Shown here piece after piece: positions 18,935 through 20,125 of a stretch of DNA of 20,125 nt. The notes under the pieces were generated by a model. It saw only the letters and a program-made list of their open reading frames with translations, was not told where the DNA came from and did not search any database. This DNA comes from Oehlia diaphana (taxonomy: Eukaryota > Glomeromycota > Glomeromycetes > Glomerales > Glomeraceae). The stretch's first letter is position 1. Each line of letters begins with the position of its first letter. The stretch is from the NCBI GenBank assembly GCA_003833135.1, contig QZLH01000355.1, forward strand, positions 26,950 to 47,074. Reading direction: 5' to 3'. The translations under genes were made by a program, and so were the position numbers.

Positions 18935-19990
18935 TGATGGAAGAAAATTAAAAAAATGATTCTAAATTTTCATTTTTATTTATTTAAGTATTTAATCAAA
19001 AAATTAACATGAAACTTTTTTAATTAATCAAATTACATTTTTAAATTATTTCTTATGCAACCAACGTTAAACAATCCGAAAATTATGGACATTTTTAATG
19101 TCAGGATGAGATTTTTTATATTAATCTGGAATTGAGGTAATTCGGTAAATCATATTTACAGTACGGTATTTCATCCATCCGAACTGTTGTTGGAAAATTC
19201 AAAAAAAAAATTTTAAATTTTCACAGATCTCTAATAAGTCGTAATCCCGAAAATTCAAAATCCCGATACTACGTTAATATCCTCATGAAATACGAAAAAT
19301 TTAAAAAAATGATATTATTTATCAGTATTTTTTTTTTATATATATATTACATTTTTATTTAATATAAAGCAAAAAAAAAAACTGAAATTTATTTTTTATA
19401 ACTAATAACATTAATAATAATTCATTAAATTTTGTCGAAATGTAAATTAAAAAAAGATAATAGGCGTCGGGATTGTATTATAAGTTATAACGCATCGAGA
19501 TTATTAAATATTAGAAAGATTAAAAGATGATAATTATTATAAAGGAACAAAAAATGTAAAAAAAAACTCACCTTTTTTTATTGCTATGTCAAAATTGGTC
19601 ATATACATATAAAAGTGATCAAGAACACAAGAAGTAATGCTCGGTATAAATATCTTTTTGAGATTCCTTTTCGAGATCAATCGAATAGTTAACTTTCAAA
19701 TAATATCGATTGGGAACAACATCAGATTTATAAAGTTGGTTAAAATAAGTTTTTTTTTTCCTATCGAATAAAATCGAAGTTTCTCATGAAAATATATTGT
19801 TATTAAATTGTACTAATCAGGATAACATTGAATTCTTGATCGAACTATGATAAATTTATTAATTCAGAATTTCGAATAATAATTTTCTTTTAATTCAATG
19901 CGAGGTACTTCCATTTATATAATACTCCCAATTATAATAATAACATGGCTCGATTTATTGAATCTTAACTGTTATGGTGCCGGAAGTCTA
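18935..19990. other. Intergenic segment with weak gene-start signals
   Basis: No long ORF. On the minus strand an ATG at 19607 opens MYMTNFDIAIKK and meets a perfect donor, GGTGAGT, after 37 nt; no convincing next exon follows. A plus-strand TATAAATA sits near 19645. Around 19240-19275, TCCCGAAAATTCAAAATCCCGATAC holds a doubled TCCCGA. These may be fragments of one or more small genes, but none can be assembled. Confidence 0.3.
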
Positions 19991-19998
19991 TACTCGAC

Positions 19999-20010
19999 AA
20001 TCACGTGATT
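19999..20010. promoter_or_regulatory. AATCACGTGATT perfect 12-bp palindrome
   Basis: The longest CACGTG-centred palindrome of the six in the window. It lies 28 bp from the repeated CTTATCCTGG block, together resembling an upstream control region for a gene lying outside the window or on the minus strand. Confidence 0.4.
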
Positions 20011-20037
20011 TTGTTTCAATTTACTGAGCCGAGCATC

Positions 20038-20075
20038 CTTATCCTGGGCCACGGTCCAGATGCTTATCCTGGACC
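20038..20075. repeat. 25-bp direct repeat with embedded GGTCCAG/CTGGACC dyad
   Basis: CTTATCCTGG occurs at 20038-20047 and again at 20063-20072. GGTCCAG (20053-20059) and CTGGACC (20069-20075) form a perfect 7-bp inverted repeat around nine bases. The GC content is far above the rest of the window. Confidence 0.75.
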
Positions 20076-20125
20076 CACAAATCTAATTGGATGAGATTGT
20101 TTTGTGTAACATTTGTCTCCACAAA

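Overview
The window looks like nuclear DNA from a very AT-rich, gene-poor eukaryote. It is most consistent with an arbuscular-mycorrhizal fungus of the Rhizophagus/Glomeromycotina type. The reasons are GT-AG introns of about 86-121 bp, long A and T homopolymers, an Asn/Ser-rich regulatory-type protein, a fungal-style GPI-anchored wall protein, and about 13.7 kb of almost pure A/T filled with decayed repeats. This assignment is inference; another AT-rich fungus or protist is possible. No rRNA, tRNA or CRISPR was recognised, and no intact transposase or reverse transcriptase.

Layout. (1) 1-104: long T and A homopolymers. (2) 121-1393 (+): a two-exon gene for a BTB/POZ (potassium-channel tetramerisation type, T1/KCTD-like) protein of 383 aa. 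The T1 domain is split by a ~100-residue Asn/Ser/Thr-rich insertion, and a Cys-rich Asn-Cys insert lies further on. (3) 1394-15103: a gene desert. It holds several short tandem arrays (1438-1620, 1836-1914, 3757-3995, 4595-4935, 7540-7740) and three TA-flanked miniature inverted-repeat elements of about 180-190 bp (7954-8134, 11991-12180, 13041-13227). It also holds a degraded relative of the third element (2375-2427), a foldback palindrome (12846-12931) and a frameshifted coding relic with a CCHC zinc knuckle plus an acidic tail (12486-12666, minus). (4) 15104-15624 (-): a two-exon gene for a 144-aa secreted protein rich in Pro/Ala/Gly/Ser/Thr, with an N-terminal signal peptide and a C-terminal GPI-attachment signal; a TATA box lies about 145 bp upstream. 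(5) 15.6-20.1 kb: less extreme base composition, with small overlapping ORFs, splice-like sites, a 3-copy tandem array and inverted repeats. This part may hold very small genes, exons or gene relics, but none can be called firmly.

The two firm genes (a presumptive cytoplasmic adaptor-type protein and a cell-surface protein) have no evident functional link. The most distinctive non-genic signals are the TA-flanked MITE families, the over-representation of CACGTG palindromes (six), and the candidate small secreted peptide at 17083-17217. No clear novel biological system is visible; the more speculative items are scored low.
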